DNA of 64,000 nt, taken from NCBI GenBank assembly GCA_023428695.1, contig JAEYWY010000028.1, positions 434,001 to 498,000 of the forward strand. The letters run 5' to 3'. Shown in pieces: positions 47,242-55,806 of this stretch. Made by a program: the position numbers and the translations under genes. The DNA is from Bacteroidota bacterium. GTDB taxonomy: Bacteria > Bacteroidota > Bacteroidia > Cytophagales > Cyclobacteriaceae. The notes beneath the pieces were generated by a model that was not told the origin of the DNA, did not search any database, and saw only the letters and a list, made by a program, of their open reading frames with translations. Position 1 is the first letter of the stretch. Each line of letters starts with the position of its first letter.

Positions 47242-49856
47242 AATACACCGTTGACGCTGCCTGACGTAGATTTTTCTCCAGGCTGGCTTCCCCCGATATA
47301 GATGTTGACGGTTCCGGGGACGTGTCTTGCTATACCACCGTTATCGATCACTTCAAGGTCGCGTGGATGCAGGTTAAACGTGACTACCTTGCTTTCACCG
47401 CTCTTTAGGAAAACCCGCGTAAAGCCCTTCAGCGCGCGTATCGGGGTCCGATAATTATCAAGTTTTCTCGAAACGTACAGTTGAACAACCTCTTCGCCAT
47501 CGATTTTACCAGTGTTGGTCACACGCACTTTAACCGGTACCGTACTGTTAACGTTCGCCTGCGCCGGGACATCAAGCTGGTCATAGCCAAATGTGGTATA
47601 ACTCAATCCGTATCCGAAACCCCATTGTGGCGCGCCTGAGAAGTACCGATACGTACGGTTTTCCATGCTGTAACTGTTGAAATCAGGAAGGTCACTATCG
47701 CCCTTGTAAAAAGTAACTGGGAGCCTGCCCGCAGGATTGTAATCGCCGAAGAGTACGTCCGCAATCGCTGTTCCTGCAGATTGACCACCATACCATGCAT
47801 TAACGATGGCCGGCACATTCTGAGCCTCCCAGGGTATCGCGATAGCGCTTCCGGTCATCATCACAAACACAACAGGCTTACGCGTCGACTGCAGCGCTTT
47901 TAGTGTTTCAGTCTGTACTGCAGGAAGCAAAATCGAAGTACGGTCACCGCCGTCGAACCCCGGCTCATTAACGCGCATCTCTTCGCCTTCAAGCTGTGGT
48001 GAAATTCCACCTACATAAATGATTACATCGGCATCGCGTACCTTCCGCGCCAATGCTTTCAGATCCGTGCGCGCGAAATTACCGACTCGCAACGCTACAG
48101 ATGCTTTTCCTTCAACCTGATTGTACTCCAGTTCGATGCGATAAGACTTTCCGCTTTCAACACGCTTTCTGACATGTCGTGCACCCCAACGGTTGCGTAC
48201 CCATGCGTTCAGTTCTTCCTTGCCATCGATTTTCAGGCGATATCCGTCATCAGCTTCAACTTCGAACGCGATTTCGCCGGTCTGACGTGCTGTGAACTCT
48301 GTCGTGTATCGTGCCGAAAAGTGGTAAGCCTTCATGTCTTCAACTACGCGTTCACCCTCCTGCCAGAAATTATTGATTCCTTCCTCGATGCGTGTTGCGA
48401 TTGGCGTGCCCGAAAGATTTTCGTTGCCAAAGTATTCAGCTTGTACACCAGGCTTACCGTTGAACGAGAACGTTCCGAGCCCCGCGGAATACACGAGCAG
48501 CGTATCACGGGTAAACGTTGAAGCCTTTTCGTAGACAACTTCCGTTGAACTTCCGACTTTTGCCTTGATACCTTCGAGTGCGGACACAATATTCGAAGGA
48601 ATACCGTTGTAGTTGCCAAGCACGGCTATTTCGTTGTCGGCATTCGGGCCTATTACAGCAATCTTTTTCAGATTTTTCTTCAGCGGAAGCAGTTTGTTTT
48701 GATTCTTAAGCAAGACTACCGACTGGCGGGCCATCTTTTCCGAATGAGCCGCGTGTTGTGCGCTTTCAAGAACGTCGTCTGAAGTCTTTGCATACGGAAC
48801 GCGATCAGGCGGATCAAACATACCGAGTCTGAAACGAATCGTGAACAATCGCTTCAACGATACGTCTATCTGACGTTCTGTAATCAGACCATCTTTCACG
48901 GCCTGTACGAGAGACTTATACGCATCGGTACCACAGTCAATGTCGGTTCCGTGCTTAACAGCATCCGCCGATGCGTGCGCTGCGTCAGGGTGTGTCTTGT
49001 GATTCTTAAAGAAATCGTCAATTGCCCAGCAGTCAGAGGTCACATAACCTGTAAACTGCCATTGATTACGCAGGATGTCATTCATGAGCGGATCGCTGGC
49101 GCAACATGGTTGCGATTGATACGCATTATACGCACACATCACGCCCGCAACGTCTGCACGAACAACAAGCTCTTCAAATGCCGGGAGATAGGTATCCCAC
49201 AAATCATACGGCGACACATTTACATCGAACACGTGGCGTGACGGCTCAGGCCCACTGTGGACAGCATAGTGCTTGGCGCATGCAGCCGCCTTCAGGTAGA
49301 ATGGATGATCTCCCTGCAGGCCATGAACGAAGGCGCGTCCGAGCATGGCTGTGAGGTATGGGTCCTCACCGTAGGTTTCCTGACCACGACCCCATCTGGG
49401 ATCACGGAATATGTTGATGTTTGGCGTCCAGTACGTCAGGCCCATGTATCGTTGCCCCGACTTCCCTTCGCGGACCGCCTTGTTGTAAACGGCGCGCCCT
49501 TCCAAAGCAGAAAAATCGGCCATGGTTCTCAACGATGTCGTGTCAAACGTGGCGGCCATCGCGATTGCCTGGGGATAAACAGTCACACGATAAGGCGTCC
49601 GCGCAACCCCGTGAAGCACTTCGTTCCACCAATCATACGACGGGATACCAAGACGTTCGATCGCCGGAGCCGAATTCAGCATCTGGGCGACCTTCTCCTC
49701 CAGAGTCAGCCGGGAAACAATGTCGTTTACACGCTCCTCTACGGGGAGATCCGGATTTTGGAATGGGTAATCATACACCGGCGTATTCGTGTACTGAAAT
49801 CCGGCTGCCGCGATGACGACGGCAAAAACAACAAAGTATCGGGAGAGTCTTTTCAT
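47229..49856 (-). CDS. GH3 glycoside hydrolase with inserted PA14 domain
   Basis: An 875-residue secreted enzyme. Order: signal peptide, GH3 N-terminal barrel (about 35-370), GH3 C-terminal domain interrupted by a PA14 domain (about 465-600), then a fibronectin-III-like domain at the end. The nucleophile should be D275 in TSDCWAIDDF, and KHYAVHSGPE carries the conserved Lys-His pair. The SDC context fits beta-xylosidase/beta-glucosidase-type members. It lies 90 bases downstream of the deacetylase gene on the same strand. Substrate by family: beta-1,4-xylosides or beta-glucosides, not certain. Confidence 0.88.
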   Translation of the reverse strand: MKRLSRYFVVFAVVIAAAGFQYTNTPVYDYPFQNPDLPVEERVNDIVSRLTLEEKVAQMLNSAPAIERLGIPSYDWWNEVLHGVARTPYRVTVYPQAIAMAATFDTTSLRTMADFSALEGRAVYNKAVREGKSGQRYMGLTYWTPNINIFRDPRWGRGQETYGEDPYLTAMLGRAFVHGLQGDHPFYLKAAACAKHYAVHSGPEPSRHVFDVNVSPYDLWDTYLPAFEELVVRADVAGVMCAYNAYQSQPCCASDPLMNDILRNQWQFTGYVTSDCWAIDDFFKNHKTHPDAAHASADAVKHGTDIDCGTDAYKSLVQAVKDGLITERQIDVSLKRLFTIRFRLGMFDPPDRVPYAKTSDDVLESAQHAAHSEKMARQSVVLLKNQNKLLPLKKNLKKIAVIGPNADNEIAVLGNYNGIPSNIVSALEGIKAKVGSSTEVVYEKASTFTRDTLLVYSAGLGTFSFNGKPGVQAEYFGNENLSGTPIATRIEEGINNFWQEGERVVEDMKAYHFSARYTTEFTARQTGEIAFEVEADDGYRLKIDGKEELNAWVRNRWGARHVRKRVESGKSYRIELEYNQVEGKASVALRVGNFARTDLKALARKVRDADVIIYVGGISPQLEGEEMRVNEPGFDGGDRTSILLPAVQTETLKALQSTRKPVVFVMMTGSAIAIPWEAQNVPAIVNAWYGGQSAGTAIADVLFGDYNPAGRLPVTFYKGDSDLPDFNSYSMENRTYRYFSGAPQWGFGYGLSYTTFGYDQLDVPAQANVNSTVPVKVRVTNTGKIDGEEVVQLYVSRKLDNYRTPIRALKGFTRVFLKSGESKVVTFNLHPRDLEVIDNGGIARHVPGTVNIYIGGSQPGEKSTSGSVNGVFELK

Positions 49857-49946
49857 GATTATAGATTATTGCAGCGGTTTAGTTTTATTTCTTCATTAAG
49901 ACGAGTTTCTCTGATCTTTCCCTTACCATAGCGCACCTTTTCGTTA

Positions 49947-50750
49947 CTATTTTTTGTACTGGATATAATCAGCCACTTCAACCATCGGTGCTATCCAGAT
50001 GCTGCTTTCATTCTTCTTCAGGAATGCCAGCAGCTTGCGATGTTCGGCAAGATCAACGTTAATTGAGTGTTCACCACCTACGCCGTGAAAGAGGAAAACG
50101 ATTAACTTTTTTTCATTCATCGCCTTACGAACCCACTTTATCATCTCCTCGCCGGATTCTCCATTCACCATGTATGACGGCACCGCGAAAAGATCCACGG
50201 TCGAAGTTGCCAGGTCGCTATGCACGGCGCGCGCCGCAGCGAAATCGCGGGTAATATGATGAACAAATGATGAATCGCCGGCGCGTGTATCCCCACAGGT
50301 ATACGCAAATGTGCGGCGGTCTTTGCCGTCCAGTGCCCTGAGGAATACGTTCGTCATCCGGATTTCTTCGACCATCCGCTGCACGGAGTACTTGCTCAGG
50401 TCGCGTTCAGCGCTTACCCATTCACGGCCAGGCCCCTGACCATCACACGGATGAAAAAGTGTATGATTTCCAAGTTCGTGTCCTTTTTTCGCCACGGCCG
50501 TCCATTCGCCTAACCGTTGTGAGCATCCGGGGAAGTATGCAGACAAATAAAACGTGCCCCGAAACCCGAGCGAATCGAGTTGCGGCAGCGCTTTGTCAAG
50601 ATGAACGTTCAGGGCATCGTCGTATGTGAGCACGACTGCGCATTGCTTACCGTTCCATGTTCCTGATTGTGCCACGGCCTGCATCGACGCCAACAGCGTC
50701 AGCAGTACGAGCATTGCAAAATCTGTCGACGCGAGTGATTTTTTCCGCAT
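49947..50750 (-). CDS. Polysaccharide deacetylase family protein
   Basis: A 267-residue secreted enzyme of the NodB/CE4 fold. I take the ATG at 50750 (MRKKSLAS), which starts a normal signal peptide; the longer frame has a polar prefix. Motif 1 is TYDDA and motif 2 is HELGNHTLFHP, giving the metal-binding Asp-His-His set. The later HGVGGEH carries the conserved histidine. Family members remove acetyl groups from xylan, chitin or peptidoglycan; with GH3 and GH43 nearby, acetylated hemicellulose is the likely target. It is divergent from the GH43 gene at 50894. Confidence 0.82.
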   Translation of the reverse strand: MRKKSLASTDFAMLVLLTLLASMQAVAQSGTWNGKQCAVVLTYDDALNVHLDKALPQLDSLGFRGTFYLSAYFPGCSQRLGEWTAVAKKGHELGNHTLFHPCDGQGPGREWVSAERDLSKYSVQRMVEEIRMTNVFLRALDGKDRRTFAYTCGDTRAGDSSFVHHITRDFAAARAVHSDLATSTVDLFAVPSYMVNGESGEEMIKWVRKAMNEKKLIVFLFHGVGGEHSINVDLAEHRKLLAFLKKNESSIWIAPMVEVADYIQYKK

Positions 50751-50829
50751 TGTTACTGATAGGAATCTATTTCTTTCTGGCGGTCTATCGTCCGATGAAA
50801 TATACACATTTCCAATGCGTTGTTACTAC

Positions 50830-50847
50830 CATTTGAATGAACAAATG
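50830..50847. promoter_or_regulatory. Inverted repeat CATTTG-N6-CAAATG in the divergent region
   Basis: Six-base perfect arms lie between the deacetylase and GH43 genes, and an interleaved second inverted repeat GAATG/CATTC shares bases with it. Both genes could be controlled here. Pattern only. Confidence 0.4.
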
Positions 50848-50893
50848 CATTCGAAATAAAAATAATTATCTTCCTCTGACAAACCATCGTGCC

Positions 50894-51901
50894 ATGAACA
50901 TTAAACGGCTTACCACCATCGAACTAATTGTGATTTGTGCTCTTATGCTCGCCAATTGTTCACAAAAAGAATCAGCTTCTGACGCAATCACGTCAGGGAA
51001 TCCGGTATTTCCCGGGTGGTATGCAGATCCGGAAGGGACCATATTCGACAATGAGTACTGGATCTATCCCACATATTCCGCGCCGTTTGAAAACCAGGTT
51101 TTTTTCGATGCGTTTTCATCACCCGATCTCGTCCATTGGACCAAACACGAACGCATCCTCGACACGTCGAGAGTAAAATGGGCGAGCCACGCCATGTGGG
51201 CGCCGTCAGTGATCGAGAAAGACCAACGCTACTTCTATTTTTTCGGAGCCAACAACATTCAAAGCGATTCAGTAACCGGGGGCATAGGCGTTGCGGTTGG
51301 TGACAATCCGGGCGGACCATTCAACGACTATCTTGGAAAGCCGCTGATTGACAAGATTCACAACGGCGCGCAGCCAATTGACCAGTTTGTTTTCAGGGAC
51401 AGCAATGGCGATCACTACCTGATTTACGGAGGATGGCGCCACTGCAACATTGCAAAACTCAACGACGACTTTACCGGTTTCATACCCTTCGAAGATGGAA
51501 CTGTTTTTCGGGAAATTACTCCCGAAAACTATGTTGAGGGTCCGTTTATGTTCATCCGGGATGGCAAGTATTATTTCATGTGGTCCGAAGGAGATTGGAC
51601 AGGTCCGGATTACTGCGTCGCATACGCTATAGGCGACTCACCCTTTGGGCCGTTTAAACGCATCGGTAAAATTCTCCAGCAGGATACGACTATCGGACGC
51701 GGCGCGGGACATCATTCCGTCATTCACATTCCAGAGAGTGACAGATGGCTAATTGTATACCATCGGCGACCACTTGATGAGACCGATGGGAATTCGCGCA
51801 TGACGTGCATTGATGAAATGCATTTCAATGATGATGGAACGATTCAGGAGGTTAAGCTCACCAACGGCGGCGTTACTGCTTTGCCATTGGATGACCTCTG
51901 A
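50894..51901 (+). CDS. GH43 family glycoside hydrolase lipoprotein
   Basis: A 335-residue five-bladed beta-propeller enzyme, starting at the ATG at 50894 with lipobox LANC (C22). The GH43 catalytic triad is visible: D45 in YADPE, Asp in QPIDQF and Glu in VEGPFMF. It probably hydrolyses arabinofuranosides or xylosides at the surface or in the periplasm. Members of this family act on arabinan, arabinoxylan or related glycans. It is separated from a second GH43 gene, which lies convergent to it, by a 37-residue ORF. Confidence 0.85.
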   Translation: MNIKRLTTIELIVICALMLANCSQKESASDAITSGNPVFPGWYADPEGTIFDNEYWIYPTYSAPFENQVFFDAFSSPDLVHWTKHERILDTSRVKWASHAMWAPSVIEKDQRYFYFFGANNIQSDSVTGGIGVAVGDNPGGPFNDYLGKPLIDKIHNGAQPIDQFVFRDSNGDHYLIYGGWRHCNIAKLNDDFTGFIPFEDGTVFREITPENYVEGPFMFIRDGKYYFMWSEGDWTGPDYCVAYAIGDSPFGPFKRIGKILQQDTTIGRGAGHHSVIHIPESDRWLIVYHRRPLDETDGNSRMTCIDEMHFNDDGTIQEVKLTNGGVTALPLDDL

Positions 51902-52032
51902 TACCCTCGCAAACGCTTCCGCCGCAGGCAACCGACAAGGTCGCTGATTTTCTATGCCGTGTAAGATATCCGGCAAAATCCGGACATAACGGCATTCGAC
52001 ATTTTCTACCTTGAGTCTGGATTTTTTAAGTT
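51902..52032. other. Leader region with nested inverted repeats upstream of the small ORF
   Basis: This 131-base stretch contains ATGCCGT (51954-51960) with ACGGCAT (51989-51995) and, inside it, TCCGG (51969-51973) with CCGGA (51980-51984). Together they could fold as a two-part stem. It ends just before the ATG at 52033, with no clear -7 box. A leader of an mRNA for the small ORF is one reading. Confidence 0.35.
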
Positions 52033-52146
52033 ATGTCAAGGCATCCTCTCTACATTAACCAAAAACTGAGTGCCCGTCTCAGGGAGAACCTGATCATGCT
52101 GATCGTGACGGTATTTATCTGTCTCTACGTTGTGATCTTCTCATAA
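52033..52146 (+). CDS. Small single-span membrane protein (37 residues)
   Basis: An ATG at 52033 opens a frame of 37 codons to a TAA at 52144-52146. The first 20 residues are basic and polar (MSRHPLYINQKLSARLRENL), and the rest is one hydrophobic span (IMLIVTVFICLYVVIFS). The basic side should face the cytoplasm. It sits between two GH43 genes in the 309 bases otherwise without a gene, with a palindromic leader upstream and a terminator overlapping its stop. The amino acid pattern is not random-looking, but coding is not proven. Confidence 0.55.
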   Translation: MSRHPLYINQKLSARLRENLIMLIVTVFICLYVVIFS

Positions 52147-52177
52147 AAAAAGGCGGAGTTTTCACTACCGCCCTTTT
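52145..52177. terminator. Bidirectional Rho-independent terminator
   Basis: GGCGG (52152-52156) pairs with CCGCC (52168-52172), flanked by seven A (52145-52151) and four T (52174-52177). The minus strand reads into a run of seven T, a strong terminator for the GH43 gene at 52211; the plus strand has a shorter T-run for the small ORF. Confidence 0.7.
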
Positions 52178-52210
52178 ACCCAAATCAAAAAAGTAAAGTA
52201 TCGTTTCCCC

Positions 52211-53326
52211 TTACGGGTTTGTGTACGGATCAATGGTCTGAATTTTTCCGTCAGGACCATGCGTAAGCTCAGTGACCTTGACGTTCCGCAGGTGCGTCTT
52301 GCCAGACAGTTGTGTGTCATGGTAGAACAAATACCACTTGCCTTCAAATTCGACAATAGAGTGATGGTTTGTCCACCCCTGAACCGGGTTAAGCACTACG
52401 CCCTGGTATGTAAATGGTCCGTACGGATTGTCACCAATTGCGTAAGCAATGTAGTGGGTATCACCAGTGGAGTATGAAAGGTAGTACTTACCGTTATACT
52501 TGTGTATCCAGGCTGCTTCAAAGAAGCGGCGATCATGATCTCCACCAAGTATCGGGTTGCCTTGTTCATCGAGGATACTTATTTCGCGAACAGGTTCGGC
52601 CAGCTTTTTCATTGAATTATCCAGGCGGGCAACACGCGGACCTATAGCGGGAGCATCGTCTTTTTGCAAATCAGTTTTTGAACCGTTAGCATCATATTTT
52701 CCATCTGCCCAGCGCTGAAGCTGACCACCCCAGATTCCGCCAAAATACAAATAGTACTTTCCGTCGTCATCCTGAAATACCGTAGGGTCCATGCTGTAGG
52801 TATTGGCAATCGGATTAGGCTCAGCTTTAAACGGTCCCTCAGGCTTGCTGCTTGTAGCAACGCCAATGCGGAAGATATCTTGCTTATCCTTAACCGGGAA
52901 GTACAGGTAGTACGTACCATCCTTAAACGCAGCGTCGGGTGCCCACATCTGGCGACCTGCCCAGGGTACATCTTTAACATCCAGGGCCACGCCGTGATCT
53001 GTAACTTCACCACCAATCCTGTCCATTGACAAAACGTGGTAGTCGCGCATATCAAAGTGATCACCCAGGTCATTTTCTGGCGTTCCTGCATCTATATCAT
53101 GTGAAGGATAAATGTAAATCCGACCATTGAATACGTGCGCCGACGGGTCGGCCGTATATATGTGCGAGACAAGGGGTTGTGAAATCGGTCGGGGTTCTGC
53201 TTTTACCTGGACTGTTGTGTCCGCAGCGGTTTCTGAAGCTGAATCGGTCCTGGCTCCGCAACTTGCCAGTACCAGATAGGCCACCGGTAATATGGCGGCC
53301 GCGGACATTCTTAGCCTGAATTCCAT
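52211..53326 (-). CDS. GH43 family glycoside hydrolase lipoprotein (second copy)
   Basis: A 371-residue enzyme starting at the ATG at 53326 with lipobox LASC. Catalytic residues by family are Asp in YTADPSAH, Asp in SMDPTVFQ and Glu in FFEAAWIH. The mature N-terminus is followed by a spacer of about 40 residues before the propeller. It differs clearly from the GH43 at 50894, so the pair is not a recent duplication. It may cleave arabinosyl or xylosyl side chains. It is divergent from the PfkB gene with palindromes between. Confidence 0.88.
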   Translation of the reverse strand: MEFRLRMSAAAILPVAYLVLASCGARTDSASETAADTTVQVKAEPRPISQPLVSHIYTADPSAHVFNGRIYIYPSHDIDAGTPENDLGDHFDMRDYHVLSMDRIGGEVTDHGVALDVKDVPWAGRQMWAPDAAFKDGTYYLYFPVKDKQDIFRIGVATSSKPEGPFKAEPNPIANTYSMDPTVFQDDDGKYYLYFGGIWGGQLQRWADGKYDANGSKTDLQKDDAPAIGPRVARLDNSMKKLAEPVREISILDEQGNPILGGDHDRRFFEAAWIHKYNGKYYLSYSTGDTHYIAYAIGDNPYGPFTYQGVVLNPVQGWTNHHSIVEFEGKWYLFYHDTQLSGKTHLRNVKVTELTHGPDGKIQTIDPYTNP

Positions 53327-53372
53327 AGAGTATTTCGTGTTTGGTAAGACCAAGGTGAGCAAAAAAAAACAA

Positions 53373-53389
53373 ATAGTCAAATTGACTAT
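53373..53389. promoter_or_regulatory. Palindrome ATAGTCAA-A-TTGACTAT
   Basis: A perfect 17-bp palindrome with one central base lies 47 bases upstream of the GH43 ATG at 53326. It is in an A/T-rich setting next to an A9 tract. It looks like an operator for the GH43 gene. Confidence 0.5.
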
Positions 53390-53425
53390 AATAAAAAATT
53401 TCGCAGCCTTTCAGCCCTGCCGCGG

Positions 53426-53444
53426 AATGCACACACGGTGCATT
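53426..53444. promoter_or_regulatory. Inverted repeat AATGCAC-N5-GTGCATT
   Basis: Seven-base perfect arms with a five-base spacer lie 52 bases upstream of the PfkB-type gene at 53497. It is distinct from the palindrome at 53373-53389, so the two divergent genes may have separate regulators. Confidence 0.5.
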
Positions 53445-53496
53445 TTATGCTATATTGGATTTTTTGCAAATTTCTTAACCAGGCCACAGAAATTTC

Positions 53497-54570
53497 ATGC
53501 CGCAAAAGATCGCGCAGCATATTCACCTGCTGGAAGGCAAAACAATAACAATGGGGTTCGATGGCTTCATCGATTCAATTGTACGCGTGGTCAGCAATCG
53601 TACTTCCGATCAGGTCAGATATTTTGGAACCATTCGAGAATTCGGTCACTACACTCTTGAAAAGAGTGGCAGCAATTTTTCACTCGAGTTAGAGCAGGTT
53701 GTAAAGAAAGCTGGTGGAAATATGCCAATCATGGCACGCGCGATGGCAGGCTGGAATCTCAATGTCAATTGTATTGGAACGCTTGGGCTACCCGACGTTG
53801 ATCCCTCATTCCACGAGTTTCCCGATAACTGCAGGTTTTTCAGCTTTGCTGCACCGGGTATCACTACCGCACTTGAATTTAATGACGGAAAGATCATTAT
53901 GGGTGAAATGAGCTCACTGAATTCTGCGGATTGGAAAACGGTTAAACAAGTTATCGGCACCGAAAAGCTGAGAGGGCTCTTCAGCGAAAGTAGCCTTATC
54001 GGCATTGTCAACTGGTCGGAACTCCTGCACGCGACATCGATCTGGAACGGGTTGCTTGATGAAGTTTTTCCTTCCATTGGTTATAATCAGAAACCGGTCG
54101 CCTTTTTTGATTTGGCTGACTTTTCTAAACGGACCGCTGATGATATCAAAAATGCGCTCGATACATTCAAGCGATTCAATCAATATTTTCGTGTGGTTCT
54201 TGGTTTGAACCGAAATGAAGCCCGACTGTTGTACGAGGTACTTACAGGAATCCCGGCGGACAACGATCTCATTGAAACCGGAGACAAAATCCGTCAGGAA
54301 CTCCAAACTGAAATGTTACTGGTTCATCACCACAACGTTGCCATTGCCTGGCATGAAGGAAAAGCGTCTATTGATGAATGTGAGGTGATAAATAGTCCTG
54401 TGATTTCAACGGGCGCCGGCGACAACTTCAATGCAGGCTTCGCTATCGCGACGTTGATGAATCTCGACATACCGGATTGTTTGTCACTCGCGCATCGTTT
54501 CGCCGGTCATTATATGCGAACCGGAAGTAGTCTTACCATGGCTGACGCCGTTAACGCCGAAACATCATGA
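53497..54570 (+). CDS. PfkB family carbohydrate kinase
   Basis: A 357-residue cytoplasmic kinase of the ribokinase fold. The PfkB signature near the C-terminus is present (VISTGAGDNFNAGF), with the catalytic Asp in GAGDN. The N-terminal region (TMGFDGFIDSIV) deviates from the usual ribokinase start, so the substrate differs from common ribose or fructose kinases. Its end overlaps the next gene by four bases (ATGA), so kinase and NagB-like deaminase/isomerase are coupled and probably act in one pathway. Confidence 0.85.
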   Translation: MPQKIAQHIHLLEGKTITMGFDGFIDSIVRVVSNRTSDQVRYFGTIREFGHYTLEKSGSNFSLELEQVVKKAGGNMPIMARAMAGWNLNVNCIGTLGLPDVDPSFHEFPDNCRFFSFAAPGITTALEFNDGKIIMGEMSSLNSADWKTVKQVIGTEKLRGLFSESSLIGIVNWSELLHATSIWNGLLDEVFPSIGYNQKPVAFFDLADFSKRTADDIKNALDTFKRFNQYFRVVLGLNRNEARLLYEVLTGIPADNDLIETGDKIRQELQTEMLLVHHHNVAIAWHEGKASIDECEVINSPVISTGAGDNFNAGFAIATLMNLDIPDCLSLAHRFAGHYMRTGSSLTMADAVNAETS

Positions 54571-55292
54571 CAATCCGCATATTCGACGACTACGAATCGC
54601 TTTCCCTGGAGACAGCGAAGACAATCGCGGAGGTTATACGCTCCAAACCAGATGCATTGATCTGTATTCCTTCCGGCGACACACCCCGCGGAACATTTCG
54701 CGAGTTCGTAAAACTGGTCGGCGCGACGAAGCTCGACCTGACCAACGTTACCTTTATCGGCCTCGACGAGTGGATCGGTATTTCGTCCGACAATCCCGGA
54801 AGCTGCGGACGGTTTATCACGGATAATTTATTGAAACCATTGTCGGTGGATAGTAGCAGGATGCATCTGTTTGACGGACTGACCACTGACCCCGAAGCGG
54901 CGTGTCTGGAAATGGATCAGCGAATTGCAGCGCATGGTGGCATTGACTGTATCCTTGTTGGTGTTGGATTGAATGGACACCTCGGGCTGAACGAGCCTGG
55001 CACATCGCCCGATGTTTACTGTCATGTATCCGAACTTACGGAAGAGACGCGACAGGTTGGACAGAAATACTTCGAACGCGAAACAATGCTAACCAAAGGC
55101 ATTACCATTGGACTCAAACATGTGCTGGAAGCAAAGACGGCGATCCTGATTGCCAACGGGCCGCGGAAATCTGCCATTATCCGTCGGACTATTGAGGGAC
55201 CTATCTCGCCCGAAGTACCATCAACGATCTTGCACAAACACCAAAACAGTTTCATTTTTATCGACCGGGAAGCCGCTGATGGAATGCAGTGA
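54567..55292 (+). CDS. NagB/AgaI-like sugar-phosphate isomerase/deaminase
   Basis: A 241-residue enzyme of the glucosamine-6-phosphate deaminase fold. Active-site elements are PSGDTPRG, LDEW with D67 and NGHLGLNEPG, where N136 takes the place of the Asp usually found before Gly-His (H138 kept). That pattern departs from classical NagB and is nearer to what I recall of galactosamine-6-phosphate isomerases (AgaI), but the call is uncertain. The PfkB partner would then phosphorylate the product, as in tagatose-6-phosphate pathways. Alternatively it is a 6-phosphogluconolactonase-like enzyme. Confidence 0.75.
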   Translation: MTIRIFDDYESLSLETAKTIAEVIRSKPDALICIPSGDTPRGTFREFVKLVGATKLDLTNVTFIGLDEWIGISSDNPGSCGRFITDNLLKPLSVDSSRMHLFDGLTTDPEAACLEMDQRIAAHGGIDCILVGVGLNGHLGLNEPGTSPDVYCHVSELTEETRQVGQKYFERETMLTKGITIGLKHVLEAKTAILIANGPRKSAIIRRTIEGPISPEVPSTILHKHQNSFIFIDREAADGMQ

Positions 55293-55359
55293 TACGTTAT
55301 CGGAAATCCTGTATTGAAAATTCTGAAAATGAAATTATCTTCGGGACAAACCCACCCTT

Positions 55360-55806
55360 ATGCTTACCAGAATCATGGTTATCGCCTGTATCGCGTTTTG
55401 TCTATCGTGTACGGTGCGCACGTCAGAAAGAAACACTGAAACCGAAGCTGCGAATATCGCTATTGCAAACAAGCTCTTCGAACATTTTAACAGGCACGAC
55501 TGGAAAGCAATGGCGGAACTTTATTCGGACCCGGCTGAATTCAAAGATCCTTCCTTTGGAAAGGACGCCGTACAGCAAACGCGTAAACAAACTGAAGAGA
55601 AGTATCGCGAACTGGAATCGATGTTTCCCGACGTTCGCGACGATGTAGTGAACATCTATCCATCCGGAAGCAACCATGTGATCGTCGAATTCGTTTCGTC
55701 GGGAGGTTCTGACAGCACCCGGTGGACGCTACCCATCTGTACGATTTTCACAATCGAAAACGGATTGATCACGAAGGATTACACCTACTATGACAATTCA
55801 AACTAA
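55360..55806 (+). CDS. NTF2-like fold lipoprotein
   Basis: A 148-residue protein with a lipobox-type LSC after a short leader. The rest fits the SnoaL/NTF2 fold: FNRHDWKAMAELY, then FKDPSFG, and the closing strand pattern near FTIENGLITKDYTYYDN. Such proteins are often of unknown catalytic role. Its stop codon overlaps that of the convergent oxidoreductase gene by four bases (55803-55806), so there is no room for a terminator. Confidence 0.72.
   Translation: MLTRIMVIACIAFCLSCTVRTSERNTETEAANIAIANKLFEHFNRHDWKAMAELYSDPAEFKDPSFGKDAVQQTRKQTEEKYRELESMFPDVRDDVVNIYPSGSNHVIVEFVSSGGSDSTRWTLPICTIFTIENGLITKDYTYYDNSN

Noticed and set aside
49257..49931. 224-residue plus-strand ORF opposite the GH3 gene
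   Set aside because: It lies fully antisense to a well-supported GH3 gene, has no recognisable domain, and its composition follows the third-position pattern of the opposite strand.
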